Origin: a virus
Length of the DNA: 58,225 bases
Strand: one strand, 5' to 3'
Virus record (IMG/VR): IMGVR_UViG_3300049811_000412
Location: 1 to 58,225 of that record
Shown piece after piece: positions 32,824 to 41,388 of this stretch. The notes beneath the pieces are model-generated. The model ran no database searches, had not been told where the DNA came from, and was given only the letters and a program-made list of their open reading frames with translations. A program made the translations under genes and the position numbers. Within the stretch, counting starts at the first letter, position 1, and every line of letters begins with the position of its first letter.

Positions 32824-33774
32824 TTAGGCGGCGGCGGCACCGTCCTGAATGCCATAGAGGCGGGCTACGGAGCGACCGTTGAGAATGGCCATACCGCAAT
32901 CCCAATGCACACGGGTGAGGTAGTTAGGGCTTTCCTGAATGCGGCCAAAGTCTTCAGCGTAGATGCCGTTGACGCCGTTGGATGGCCCCTGAATGCCCGT
33001 GGTCAGCAAGTCGCCAAAGCGGCAAATGTAGACCGATGTGCAATCGGTAGCCGTGGTGCCATCGGGACTAGTTTCGGTGAAGGGTAGAATGGGGTTGCCT
33101 TGCTCATCATCCTCAATGGTGATGATTTCGCAGCCTCGGTAGCTCATGATCTCTTCGCCGAGTTCATTCACCTGGTAGCGAAGCATCCCAGCCCCACTAG
33201 CCCGGAAGAATTGCTCTAGCCGCCGTTTCACGGTGTCGTTGCAGAACATGAACTTGCGGCCCGTGCCAGCCTTCACCTGGTCAATGGCGGTATCCAGGGA
33301 ATTGATGCTCAGAACGTTCCCGGTGCCATCGGCCCCATTCACAATCAACTGGTTGCCCGTAATGCGCCGCTGTAGTCCGTCGAATTCTTCAGGGGATAGG
33401 GAAGCATCGCCCTTGAAAAATGCCTTCTCAAACCGTAGGCGGGCCGCTTCAAGCTTCAGTTGGACATGGCTTTGTCGAGCGGCTTGACCATGGCGATCTA
33501 CCAGGGCTACATCGACTTTCATATCGCCGCCAAACAACTTGAGGGCTTCCGACTGGGGATTCATCACACCCGCGTCATCGTCAAAGCTTTGGTTGATGCC
33601 ACGAAAGCCAATGCCAGGAAGTTTGGCCGTGGTGTTGTAAAACAGACCGCCCCCGGTCACATCGCGGAAGGGGAGAACTTGCAGCAGACGGCTCTGCAAA
33701 AATTCGTTGATAACGAAAACCTGAGTTGGGTTGGTGCTGAGTTTTTTGTACTCCAGCAACGTCATCGTAGCCAT
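32824..33774 (-). CDS. Major capsid protein
   Basis: 316 residues. It starts MATMTLLEYKKLSTNPTQVFVINEFLQ.., with an N-terminal helix, a beta-rich middle, a KFMFCNDTVKRRLEQF block and a C-terminal WDCGMAILNGRSVARLYGI strand, all in keeping with an HK97-fold capsid of the encapsulin/gpE-like type. It follows the scaffold-like gene and a 140-base leader with repeats. Confidence 0.7.
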   Translation of the reverse strand: MATMTLLEYKKLSTNPTQVFVINEFLQSRLLQVLPFRDVTGGGLFYNTTAKLPGIGFRGINQSFDDDAGVMNPQSEALKLFGGDMKVDVALVDRHGQAARQSHVQLKLEAARLRFEKAFFKGDASLSPEEFDGLQRRITGNQLIVNGADGTGNVLSINSLDTAIDQVKAGTGRKFMFCNDTVKRRLEQFFRASGAGMLRYQVNELGEEIMSYRGCEIITIEDDEQGNPILPFTETSPDGTTATDCTSVYICRFGDLLTTGIQGPSNGVNGIYAEDFGRIQESPNYLTRVHWDCGMAILNGRSVARLYGIQDGAAAA

Positions 33775-33805
33775 AGGGCAACCTCAAAAAGAGTAAGTGA
33801 ACGGT

Positions 33806-33889
33806 GGCATCTCGCCTGGTTACGGTTTCCCGGTCGGCATCTCGCCTTGGTTCGCATCTCGCGTAAGGGTTGCCCTAGCATCGCGCCTT
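33806..33889. repeat. Repeats in the leader of the capsid gene
   Basis: GGCATCTCGCC at 33806 and 33836, GCATCTCGC at 33854 and CTAGCATCGCGCCTT at 33875-33889. The last 15-mer is identical to part of the operator palindrome at 52446-52461 and its flank. Together they could be binding sites for the phage repressor or another regulator ahead of the capsid gene. Confidence 0.5.
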
Positions 33890-33914
33890 TATGGGCAGGT
33901 AGTTCAATCGTAGC

Positions 33915-34724
33915 CTATCCGCCAAAAATCAACGAACCCAACTGAGATTGACTGAGGCTAGCCAAGTCTTTAGGCAAGGGGGCTGCGTTGCCATTAGGCA
34001 GGCCCGCCCCCATCGCTTTGTTGTAAGGGCTGAAACTGAGTTTCAAAAAATCGCTGTTGGGGATGTCATAGTCTTTGTCTAGCTTCCCAGCGATCAACAG
34101 CTTCATAAATTCACGGGGGGCCGCAGGGCGCACATTGCCGTCATCGTCCTTGGTCGTCACCAATCGCCCCCGCGCGTCCTTCACCTGAAGCTCGCCGGAC
34201 TCCGTGCGGTGGAACAATCCTTGGGAAAGCGTGACAAAGCCATCGAATTTAGTGCCGTCACCATCGGCGGCGTTGAACTCTTTGAACAGTTCAAACGTGA
34301 GGGCCACCTGCTGTTGCTTAGTGCTAAGGTCAGTGTTTTGTTTTCGCAATTCTTCAAGCTGCTGTTGATACTCAGACTTAACGCTATTCTTAGCCTCAAT
34401 CACCAGCTTATCCATCTGTTCCTGCTGCTGCTTAAAGCGCAGGTCAGCTTCTCGCAATTCTTGCAGTTTTTCGGGATTGGTGTCGCCCAGGATGGCCTCT
34501 ACTTTCTTGTATTGCCGTTCAATGTTTCTGGAGTTTTCCAGCGCTTTGTTTTTGTTCTGAAGCTCGGCCTGAAGTGCTGCAAGTTGTGCCATCAATTCCT
34601 CAGAGCTAGGACTTGAACCGCCTTGCGGCTCCCCGCTGCCATCCCCCATCGGGTCAACATCGATATAACAAACACCGTCCCAAAAACCATCGGCTAAGAA
34701 TCGAGATGTCAAACTTTTGTACAT
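33915..34724 (-). CDS. Scaffolding-type coiled-coil protein
   Basis: 269 residues. A Ser/Gly-rich N-terminus is followed by about 110 residues of coiled coil (ELMAQLAALQAELQNKNKALENSRNIERQ.., LEELRKQNTDLSTKQQQVA) and a C-terminal domain. It lies immediately before the capsid gene, as scaffolds do. ATG 34724 has no clear ribosome site; Met26 is an alternative start. Confidence 0.65.
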   Translation of the reverse strand: MYKSLTSRFLADGFWDGVCYIDVDPMGDGSGEPQGGSSPSSEELMAQLAALQAELQNKNKALENSRNIERQYKKVEAILGDTNPEKLQELREADLRFKQQQEQMDKLVIEAKNSVKSEYQQQLEELRKQNTDLSTKQQQVALTFELFKEFNAADGDGTKFDGFVTLSQGLFHRTESGELQVKDARGRLVTTKDDDGNVRPAAPREFMKLLIAGKLDKDYDIPNSDFLKLSFSPYNKAMGAGLPNGNAAPLPKDLASLSQSQLGSLIFGG

Positions 34725-34752
34725 AATTTGCCGCCATGAAACTACTTCAATT

Positions 34753-35550
34753 CTAGCCGCCCTTTGGCCAGGTGCTTTGCCATCGGGTTTCTACTTCAGA
34801 CTGAAATGCAGCCGCCCGTTCTACACGGTTTGCCAGTGTGCCCCCGGTCATTTCCTCCAAGGCCCGCTGGGGGTTGAAGCGGGTTTCTACTCGGCATTGG
34901 CAGAAACTTTGGCAGAGGCACAACGTCGCCACCGGAACAATCTCAGTGAGGGGCACCCAGTCTAGTCGTTCATAGTCTGGACAATTTGGGCAAGGGTGAA
35001 CACTGCCCAGCATTCGCCGCCCTTCATTGGCTACCCCAGAGGCAATCAAAACGGCGTGTTTGGTGCGCTCATAACTGCCACGCATGGCATTAGAACGACG
35101 CTGCAAAATAGCCAGAATTTGGCCTGGGGTTTTGCGAGCCAGGGCAATTTGTTCGGCGTTATATTGCACCGCTCGAAGGTCAGCGATCAACGACGCCTTG
35201 GTGAACTGGAGGATGCCCCTAGGGTTAAACTGCGACCGAAGGCCAGCCACACCACCGACGCCGATCAATAGCCCCAGCAAAACCGCTGTCACCACAGAGC
35301 CGGAAATCGCCTGTTCCCAATCGGCAATGGCCGCGCCACCGTCTAGTATGGCCTGGGTTGGATGTAGCATTTCCTCGTACAGGGCTAACTGATAGGCCAC
35401 GGCAAAATCGTCCACCGCTGCACCATCGGGTAAAGCGTTCTCAATCTCAACTCGTGACAATGCCGCCAGGGTGATAGCTGTCATGGCGGCGTAGTCGTCT
35501 TCCGACATTCGGGACTGTTGAGATTCAGTCGGGGTAAACGGTTCGATCAC
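34753..35550 (-). CDS. Head morphogenesis protein (Mu gpF-like)
   Basis: 265 residues. The C-terminal part has the Cys pattern of phage minor head proteins, CPNCPDY..VPVATLCLCQSFCQCRVE (about residues 186-223), preceded by NEGRRMLGSVH. The N-terminal part is helical with one hydrophobic stretch (VVTAVLLGLLIGVGGVAGL). It is between portal-side and scaffold genes. Confidence 0.7.
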   Translation of the reverse strand: MIEPFTPTESQQSRMSEDDYAAMTAITLAALSRVEIENALPDGAAVDDFAVAYQLALYEEMLHPTQAILDGGAAIADWEQAISGSVVTAVLLGLLIGVGGVAGLRSQFNPRGILQFTKASLIADLRAVQYNAEQIALARKTPGQILAILQRRSNAMRGSYERTKHAVLIASGVANEGRRMLGSVHPCPNCPDYERLDWVPLTEIVPVATLCLCQSFCQCRVETRFNPQRALEEMTGGTLANRVERAAAFQSEVETRWQSTWPKGG

Positions 35551-35939
35551 AGCGTTTGAATTACCCGCCCTGTAAGGATGAACGGTTGTAGCTGGTCATG
35601 CTCATCCAGGTATTTGAGGATGGTGTTGATATAGCCCCGACGTTGCCCTTGGGTCGCGGCGCTGAATGCCCCCGGTGAGTGGGTTGAGATTCGCACCTCA
35701 TTGTCAATGTCGATCACGTTGTAGCCGTCCTGCTGCTGTAGCGCGGGCAATGCGGCTGTAGCGTCCTCCCATGCCCCCAGGGCGTCCAGAACTCCCGTGA
35801 CTAAGGTTGCCCCGTGGGCGGCATCAAAGGCCGCTAGGTCGGCCATCAAGGTCGCCAGAATCGAGCCGTCTTTCAACTGGTCTTTGGTGAGGTTTAGGCA
35901 CGTCACCAACCGCTGTCTATCGCCCGTAGCAAAGGCCAT
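35547..35939 (-). CDS. Hypothetical head-operon protein, 130 residues
   Basis: It contains a helical region (MADLAAFDAAHGATLVTGVLDALGAW) and a beta-type end (NVIDIDNEVRIS, GRVIQTL). It overlaps both the portal and the head morphogenesis gene by one to four bases. A head-completion role is likely from position only. Confidence 0.5.
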   Translation of the reverse strand: MAFATGDRQRLVTCLNLTKDQLKDGSILATLMADLAAFDAAHGATLVTGVLDALGAWEDATAALPALQQQDGYNVIDIDNEVRISTHSPGAFSAATQGQRRGYINTILKYLDEHDQLQPFILTGRVIQTL

Positions 35940-37414
35940 TAGATGATTACCTCATTGGGGTCGGTGGGTAAGGTTTGGGGCAGCGCAGGCGGTGCCAATT
36001 CGGGGGCCGCTGGCATAAATTCGGCCTGCTCAAAATCTTCTTTGGTGAACAGCCCTTTGCGAACCATGGCCGCGATGACGGCATTCTTAGGCAAACCCCG
36101 ATCTATCGCCTGCATGAAGGGGATAATATCTGCCGGATTGGGCGGTGCATCTAGGGCCGTATCATCAATGATGATGCTGCCAATGTCGTCCGAGGGCGTT
36201 GGATTGGCTAGGTATTCCCAGATGGTGAACAGGTCTTGGTAGGCGCTTTCAACCAGGGCTTTGATTAGGGGTAAACCAATTTTGGCTTTCTGGTTTTCGA
36301 TGTCGGCCTCCGTGGCCGTCATTGACCTACCGCTGTGGAATAGTTTGTTGTCACGCTCCTTAATTTTTCGCTCGGTATCCTCCACGCCCGTCCGCAATTC
36401 GGGCATAGATTGACCTTTTAGTTCTAAATATTCAACCCGTGAACCTTCGTTGTAGTCCTGGGTTTTGCCACTGCCTGCGTAGAACGGCGGCGGCGATTCG
36501 GGCACCCCTGGCGACCAGTAGCGAATCACCGTAGGGCAAGCGGTCTTGCGGCGAATGGTGCTGAGTTCGGAAGACTGGTTATAGTGCTTGATATTAAGGC
36601 TAAGGATGTCAGCAAAGGGCGACATAATCAGTCGCTCGGCGTCCATGTTCAGGTCGCCCAAAAAGCAAAATTTATCACTGAAGGGAAGTCGAGATAGGGG
36701 CTGGTTCGCCGCGTCAATGAGGGGCTGTTGTTCGCCCTGGATGAGCTTGCCTTGGTCGTCTTCCTGCCAAAGGGTAAGCCAGCATCGCCGCTGTTCGTCT
36801 AGCTCATAAACCCAGAACTGAGACCGCAGTTGCAGCGCCCCATCATTGCTCAGAGTGTTGATAGTTTTTCGGATGGCACACCGAGCAAAAACAGACACGC
36901 CATCAAAGCTGCGATATTCCACCCAGTACACATCCCGTAAGGGCACCCACAACAGGCGAGGGCGGCGTTCGCCTTGCACCACCGCACGGTCAATGTCGGC
37001 CCCCAGCAATGCCCCGCCATCGCGGAATAAGGCCCGCAATGGTTCAGCGCTCCACTGCCATAGATCGGCCCCTTCTAGGTTCACATTGTCCTGATGTTCC
37101 TTGAGGGATTCAGGGGCATTTTCAGCAATCTCAAACTGAGTAAAGATGCTGGCATGATCTGAAACGGCATCTTTGAAAAATGGCTCCGGGTCTTCGGCCA
37201 TGATGCGGGAACGACGATCTTCCAAAAACTCCCCTGGCACCTCGCACAGGTAAAGATTTTTGAAGTCTGGATCGTCCAGGAAGCCACACCAGTCTAGGGT
37301 CTTTTGCCAATGCTCTACCGACCGTCGCCACCAGGCAGGGCGATAGTTGGGCTGGGACGGATCGCTGTAGTTATCTGAGGCCCGTCGCGTGTTGACAAAA
37401 GAAGAATTTTGCAT
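35939..37414 (-). CDS. Portal protein
   Basis: 491 residues, a normal portal length. It has an N-terminal WWRRSVEHWQKTLDWC segment, an RDVYWVEYRSFDG clip-type region, SPFADILSLNIKHYNQSSEL (the long helix typical of SPP1/DUF935-like portals) and SGRSMTATEADIENQKAKIG. It lies directly downstream of the large terminase. It forms the dodecameric DNA gate of the capsid. Confidence 0.8.
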   Translation of the reverse strand: MQNSSFVNTRRASDNYSDPSQPNYRPAWWRRSVEHWQKTLDWCGFLDDPDFKNLYLCEVPGEFLEDRRSRIMAEDPEPFFKDAVSDHASIFTQFEIAENAPESLKEHQDNVNLEGADLWQWSAEPLRALFRDGGALLGADIDRAVVQGERRPRLLWVPLRDVYWVEYRSFDGVSVFARCAIRKTINTLSNDGALQLRSQFWVYELDEQRRCWLTLWQEDDQGKLIQGEQQPLIDAANQPLSRLPFSDKFCFLGDLNMDAERLIMSPFADILSLNIKHYNQSSELSTIRRKTACPTVIRYWSPGVPESPPPFYAGSGKTQDYNEGSRVEYLELKGQSMPELRTGVEDTERKIKERDNKLFHSGRSMTATEADIENQKAKIGLPLIKALVESAYQDLFTIWEYLANPTPSDDIGSIIIDDTALDAPPNPADIIPFMQAIDRGLPKNAVIAAMVRKGLFTKEDFEQAEFMPAAPELAPPALPQTLPTDPNEVII

Positions 37415-37442
37415 AGGTCAAATATAACAGTTAGCCCACGAA

Positions 37443-38942
37443 TCACCAGTGAGCGCGGGCCTCCCCAAACTGCCGGACGCTGTCCATCAATTCAGTGATT
37501 CCCCAAACCAGCGCATCAAGACGGTTAGGTGAACTTTGACCAACCTGCCAAGTGCAAAGCTCCCGTTCCAAATCTGGGAATACCCCGCAATGATGCACCC
37601 GCCCCTCCTGGTAAAGCTGATGAACAGGCTCTGCCCGAATCAGTTTGCCTCGGCTGGCCCGCACCTCCTTCACCCCCACCCGTGGGTCTAGGCTGCGAAT
37701 CCCGGCTTTGACCATATCACCGCCAAAGTTGGTTTCCACCACCAGGGTATCGGCGTTCAGTTCCCAGTACCGCTCCACCGCTCGACGCATCCACTCGGCA
37801 GGGGTGCCTAGGCCAGAGTCATCCTTCAGCACGTAGAAATGGCCGTCATGGGTTTTGCCCACCGCCACAATGCCCGCTTCAGTTGCACCGCCTGGGGGGT
37901 CAATGCCAATCACGATTCGGGCAAAGCGTTCGGGGGCTGTGGCGACGCGGAAGGGGTCAATGTCTCGCTCTCGGTTCCACAGGCCACCGTCGGGTGCGTC
38001 TTCGTTCTGGGCCTCCTGGAGAAACGCCATCAACTGCCAATCGTTGATCTGTCGCTCAATCACCGATAGCCCTTGCCCCTCTGGCCAGCTTGGGGTGCCC
38101 CCGGTGACGTGATAGCGGGGCATTCCATCCTCGGCAATGGTGCGCTCCCAGGTCAGGTCTTTAGCGGCGTTAACCTGCGTCCGGCTGGCCCCTAGCAACA
38201 CCTCGGCACGACCATCGGCTACCTGGGCGATCACGCTGTCTTTGTGGACTCGGTTTTGCACAAACAGCACCACCGCGTCTTGGCTGCCAGCGGGGAATAC
38301 GGCTTTGGTCAGCAGGTCAAGTTTTTTTGCCGTGGCGGCTTTGCTATCGGTGGCCTCGTCGATGTCGTCCACGATGATAAGGTCTGGGCGAAACTGGCCC
38401 AACCGCGCCCCCCGAATCCGTGCATTGAGGCCCACCCCCACGATGCCAAAACCATTGGAGGTTTGCAGGCGTTGGGCTGTCCAGTTGACCGAGGCACTGT
38501 AGGCATTGACGGCACGGGGCACGCCCATCTGTTCCAGGATGGCGGCGATGCTTTGAACGTGGAGGTTTGCCTGGTCTTGGGTGCCACAGACGTACAGGGC
38601 GAAGCGACGTTGCAGAGTGCAGGCGAGGTAAGCACAGACCTGTTCTGCCATCGTGGATTTACCTTGACCCCGGCCCCAGATCTCCACGCGGCTTTGGGCG
38701 GGCTGGCCCTGGCACAGAGTTGCTGCCCAATCCCAGACGGCATTGTGGTGAGGGCCACGGGGTATCTGTAGCCCTGGCAGTATACGAGCCAGGAAATTGG
38801 CGGGGTGTTCGGTGGGGGATGGGGTGAGGTGAGGAGGGAGGCGTTGGGCCAAGGCGTTGCCCCCGCTGGCCATGACAGCTTTGGCGACTCGGTCATTTTG
38901 ATAGCGGCTTTTTAGATAGGACAAACCTCGGTTATTGGCCAT
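37443..38942 (-). CDS. terL: Terminase large subunit
   Basis: 499 residues. The ATPase has Walker A GRGQGKST (about residue 88) and Walker B LIIVDDIDEA. The nuclease domain shows the acidic residues in VIGIDPPGG, LVVETNFGG and NRLDALVWG. It packages the genome through the portal. It overlaps the small subunit gene by 11 bases. Confidence 0.92.
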   Translation of the reverse strand: MANNRGLSYLKSRYQNDRVAKAVMASGGNALAQRLPPHLTPSPTEHPANFLARILPGLQIPRGPHHNAVWDWAATLCQGQPAQSRVEIWGRGQGKSTMAEQVCAYLACTLQRRFALYVCGTQDQANLHVQSIAAILEQMGVPRAVNAYSASVNWTAQRLQTSNGFGIVGVGLNARIRGARLGQFRPDLIIVDDIDEATDSKAATAKKLDLLTKAVFPAGSQDAVVLFVQNRVHKDSVIAQVADGRAEVLLGASRTQVNAAKDLTWERTIAEDGMPRYHVTGGTPSWPEGQGLSVIERQINDWQLMAFLQEAQNEDAPDGGLWNRERDIDPFRVATAPERFARIVIGIDPPGGATEAGIVAVGKTHDGHFYVLKDDSGLGTPAEWMRRAVERYWELNADTLVVETNFGGDMVKAGIRSLDPRVGVKEVRASRGKLIRAEPVHQLYQEGRVHHCGVFPDLERELCTWQVGQSSPNRLDALVWGITELMDSVRQFGEARAHW

Positions 38943-39420
38943 GACCGATTTGCTTCATCAGGTCATCCACGGCCAACGCCTCGCCCCAGTTGTTCAGCCC
39001 TTTCTCAATGGCGGTATCCCCAGCCTGGAACAACCGCACGGCATCGGCTGCGGTCAGGGCTTCCTCTGGCAAATCCTTCAATCGCCGCATGGCCTTTTCC
39101 ATCATTTCCCGCCCACGGACTAACCGCTGCTTTTGGACGTTGACAAGCGCTTGGTGGTAGGCCGCAAGTTCTTCTTTGAGGTTGGCTACGTCTTTGTCGA
39201 TTTGCTCGTCGGCGGCCTCCTGTAGCTTGGCCTCGGTGCGCTGGCGGCGGCGTTCAATTTCAGCATTGAGGGCAGCGGCGAAGTCTTCGTTCTGGCACCA
39301 TCGGCTGATTGTCTTGTTGCTGCATCCGATGGACATTGCCACGTCTTTTTTGGACACGCCATCCGCCAACAATGCGATTGCACGGCTTTGTAATTCAGGT
39401 CTGGCAATGGCTTCGGGCAT
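38932..39420 (-). CDS. terS: Terminase small subunit
   Basis: 162 residues. The N-terminal helix-turn-helix (GVSKKDVAMSIGCSNKTISRWCQNEDF, about residues 17-43) is followed by a long helical oligomerisation region (EIERRRQRTEAKLQEAADEQID) and a C-terminal portal/TerL-binding part. It recognises the packaging site and loads the large subunit. Confidence 0.8.
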   Translation of the reverse strand: MPEAIARPELQSRAIALLADGVSKKDVAMSIGCSNKTISRWCQNEDFAAALNAEIERRRQRTEAKLQEAADEQIDKDVANLKEELAAYHQALVNVQKQRLVRGREMMEKAMRRLKDLPEEALTAADAVRLFQAGDTAIEKGLNNWGEALAVDDLMKQIGHGQ

Positions 39421-39482
39421 TGGACATTCAAAGACAACGGCGGGACATTATGCCCTCATTATGCCCCGTAATCAGGGCTTAG

Positions 39483-40178
39483 CTATAGATGGCCCGCCAG
39501 TTCGGCCACGCCCCCGGTGAATTGTTCCCAGCGACGGCAGATAACCTCGATATAATCCGGTGACAACTCAAAACCGTAAACCGTGCGGGTGCCTTCCATC
39601 TTTTCTGCGGCGATGAGGGTTGATCCGCTGCCTAAAAATGGTTCAAAAAGAATAGATGCCGAATGAGTTGAATTTATCAACATGGCTTCAATCAACTCAA
39701 GAGGCTTCATCGTCGGATGCTCACCATTGCGGGAAGGCTTGTCAACTTCAAAAACAGAATCCTGGCTGTTGTCCCCATGCCAGTTATCACCGCCCCGTCC
39801 TCTTCGCCCCTCCCCTCCGTTGGTATAGCCAAACAATATCGGTTCGTGCCTGTAGTGATAGTCGCTTCTTCCCAATGCAAACGTGTTTTTCACCCAAACA
39901 AGCTGCTGCCTTAGCGAAAAATGTTCAACAAAAGCATTGACAAAGACCTGCTGTAGCGCACCCGCCGGGTGCGCTACATAGACCGCGCTTCCTGGCTTCA
40001 ACGCAAGGTCAACAGCTTTGAATGCGGCGGCAATAAAAGCTGGTAAGTCTTTTGCCCCATCATTTTCAATCGTCAATGCGTCAGCAGTCTTGCCCACATA
40101 CGACACCCCATAAGGAGGGTCTGTCCAGCAGCAGTCTGCTAATGCCCCCCCCCAGCAGCTTCCTAACATTCTCCTCAT
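39483..40178 (-). CDS. DNA methyltransferase domain (frameshifted C-terminal part)
   Basis: It shows motif IV WTDPPYGVSY and motif I FEPFLGSGSTLIAAE with HPTMKPLELIEAM between them, an N6-adenine/N4-cytosine methyltransferase of circularly permuted order. It has no start of its own. The natural start of this part is the upstream ParB-like frame, from which it is separated by one base in a run of nine G (minus strand; 40145-40153 on plus). It may modify phage DNA against host restriction. Residues before ALADCCWTDPPYG are out-of-frame noise. Confidence 0.8.
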   Translation of the reverse strand: MRRMLGSCWGGALADCCWTDPPYGVSYVGKTADALTIENDGAKDLPAFIAAAFKAVDLALKPGSAVYVAHPAGALQQVFVNAFVEHFSLRQQLVWVKNTFALGRSDYHYRHEPILFGYTNGGEGRRGRGGDNWHGDNSQDSVFEVDKPSRNGEHPTMKPLELIEAMLINSTHSASILFEPFLGSGSTLIAAEKMEGTRTVYGFELSPDYIEVICRRWEQFTGGVAELAGHL

Positions 40179-40755
40179 CGGTGCTATCCCCGCAGACGAT
40201 GCGGTGCCGCCCTAGCTTGATGATGTCGCCCAGCTTAAACCGGGGTTCTATCTTGCCCTGCTCGGCATCCTCTATCAGATCTGCGGCGGTTTCCTCGTCT
40301 TCTTCTTCGCTGGGTGAATCCCAGTCGCTAAGCTCTACATCCCACCCCGCTATTTCCTCCTCGGTGAACCAGTCGCTTAGCTCAATGTCCTGGGCAAGGT
40401 CTTGGAGAACGTCGGTATCCCAGGCTAGGCCCAATTCCCCCGCTCGGTTATCGGCAATGGCAAGCTCTTTGGCCTTGGCATCGGTGGCTAGGTCAAGGTC
40501 AGTCCGTTGCACCACTACCAACTTCGTGCCATCGGTCGGAACAATGATGGCATCTTCAAGGCCCATCTCATAGGCGGCTTCAGTCGTCTTATTTCCGGCA
40601 ATCAGGACTCCATGCTTATCCACCAAAACGCTACGGCCCGCCCCTAGCTTTTCTAGGGAGTGACGCACCATGTACGCCCCTCGTTCGGTACCCTTGTTGG
40701 CATTCTCTGGGTCGGGCACAAGCTCTGATAATTTGGCATTGCGGATCTCAACCAT
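40081..40755 (-). CDS. ParB-like nuclease domain fused to the methyltransferase (frameshifted N-terminal part)
   Basis: 224 residues as read. MVEIRNAKLSELVPDPENANKGTERGAYMVRHSLEKLGAGRSVLVDKHGVLIAGNKTTEAA is a ParB/Srx-type fold often fused to phage methyltransferases. An acidic linker and FKLGDIIKLGRHRIVCGDST (the usual link into the methylase) follow. The frame breaks at the G9 run; with G8 it would continue LLGGALADCCWTDPPYG as one protein of about 420 residues. Confidence 0.75.
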   Translation of the reverse strand: MVEIRNAKLSELVPDPENANKGTERGAYMVRHSLEKLGAGRSVLVDKHGVLIAGNKTTEAAYEMGLEDAIIVPTDGTKLVVVQRTDLDLATDAKAKELAIADNRAGELGLAWDTDVLQDLAQDIELSDWFTEEEIAGWDVELSDWDSPSEEEDEETAADLIEDAEQGKIEPRFKLGDIIKLGRHRIVCGDSTDEENVRKLLGGGISRLLLDRPSLWGVVCGQDC

Positions 40756-40797
40756 CTAAATACAATTCCCTAAAAACAACTTGCCCCTTCCACCACT

Positions 40798-40980
40798 TTA
40801 ATGCGCCCTCGCCTGGGTCGGGTCGAAGCTAACCGTGCATTGGGCCAGAGGAATTTGAAACCACTCCCCGGTAGATAGCTCATTCCCCGCCAGGATCTCG
40901 CCCTGGGTAACAACGTTTGCAACAAAAGCGTACCAAGAGTCCTCCCATTGAAGGGTCACTATCGCCAGCCTAGGAATCAA
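40798..40980 (-). CDS. Small hypothetical protein, 60 residues
   Basis: Begins MIPRLAIVTLQWEDSWYAFVANVVTQ, likely a small beta barrel. It overlaps the next upstream gene by four bases. No family recognised. Confidence 0.45.
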   Translation of the reverse strand: MIPRLAIVTLQWEDSWYAFVANVVTQGEILAGNELSTGEWFQIPLAQCTVSFDPTQARAH

Positions 40981-41213
40981 TTGTTGACCTCACTACGAAA
41001 CGCATCAATAGCCAGCCCATGGTCTCCCTCCAGTTGGCATCGCTCACCTTTGGTTAGCCGCATCCACACCCGCTGCATATCGGCGGAGGCCAGCAACAGC
41101 ACTAGGGCATGGGGTTGTTGCTCGTTGATCAGTAGCAACGCTATCGCCGCAGCCGTGGCGTCAATCGTTTTGGTGGCCTCGTCCCGATTGTCGGAGATGT
41201 GATGGGTCATCAT
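40977..41213 (-). CDS. Small hypothetical protein, 78 residues
   Basis: Mostly helical (ATKTIDATAAAIALLLINEQQPHALVLLLASADMQRVWMRL). It is encoded in an overlapping chain of small genes between the FHA protein and the methyltransferase. Function unknown. Confidence 0.45.
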   Translation of the reverse strand: MMTHHISDNRDEATKTIDATAAAIALLLINEQQPHALVLLLASADMQRVWMRLTKGERCQLEGDHGLAIDAFRSEVNN

Positions 41214-41388
41214 TGCCCCTTAGCATTTGCACGGCAAGGTCAGTCAGGCGGTTGTAGCATTGGCCATCCTCAACAACCGGGGTCAGCCATAGGTTCCCCT
41301 TGGCCTGGGTGTACCGCAGGCAGGAAGACCGATAGGGGCAAGGTTCGTCTTCAGGGAAGTAGCCAAGGCAGCGGGCGCGTAGGGTCAT
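41161..41388 (-). CDS. Small Cys-containing hypothetical protein, 75 residues
   Basis: Four Cys (residues about 8, 17, 23, 44) in RCLGYFPEDEPCPYRSSCLRYTQAKGN could form a zinc site. It overlaps the FHA gene by four bases and the next gene by 53 bases. No recognised family. Confidence 0.45.
   Translation of the reverse strand: MTLRARCLGYFPEDEPCPYRSSCLRYTQAKGNLWLTPVVEDGQCYNRLTDLAVQMLRGNDDPSHLRQSGRGHQND

Noticed and set aside
33915-34724. Capsid maturation protease
   Set aside because: No Ser/His protease motif is visible; the sequence is coiled coil, so a scaffold is the better reading.
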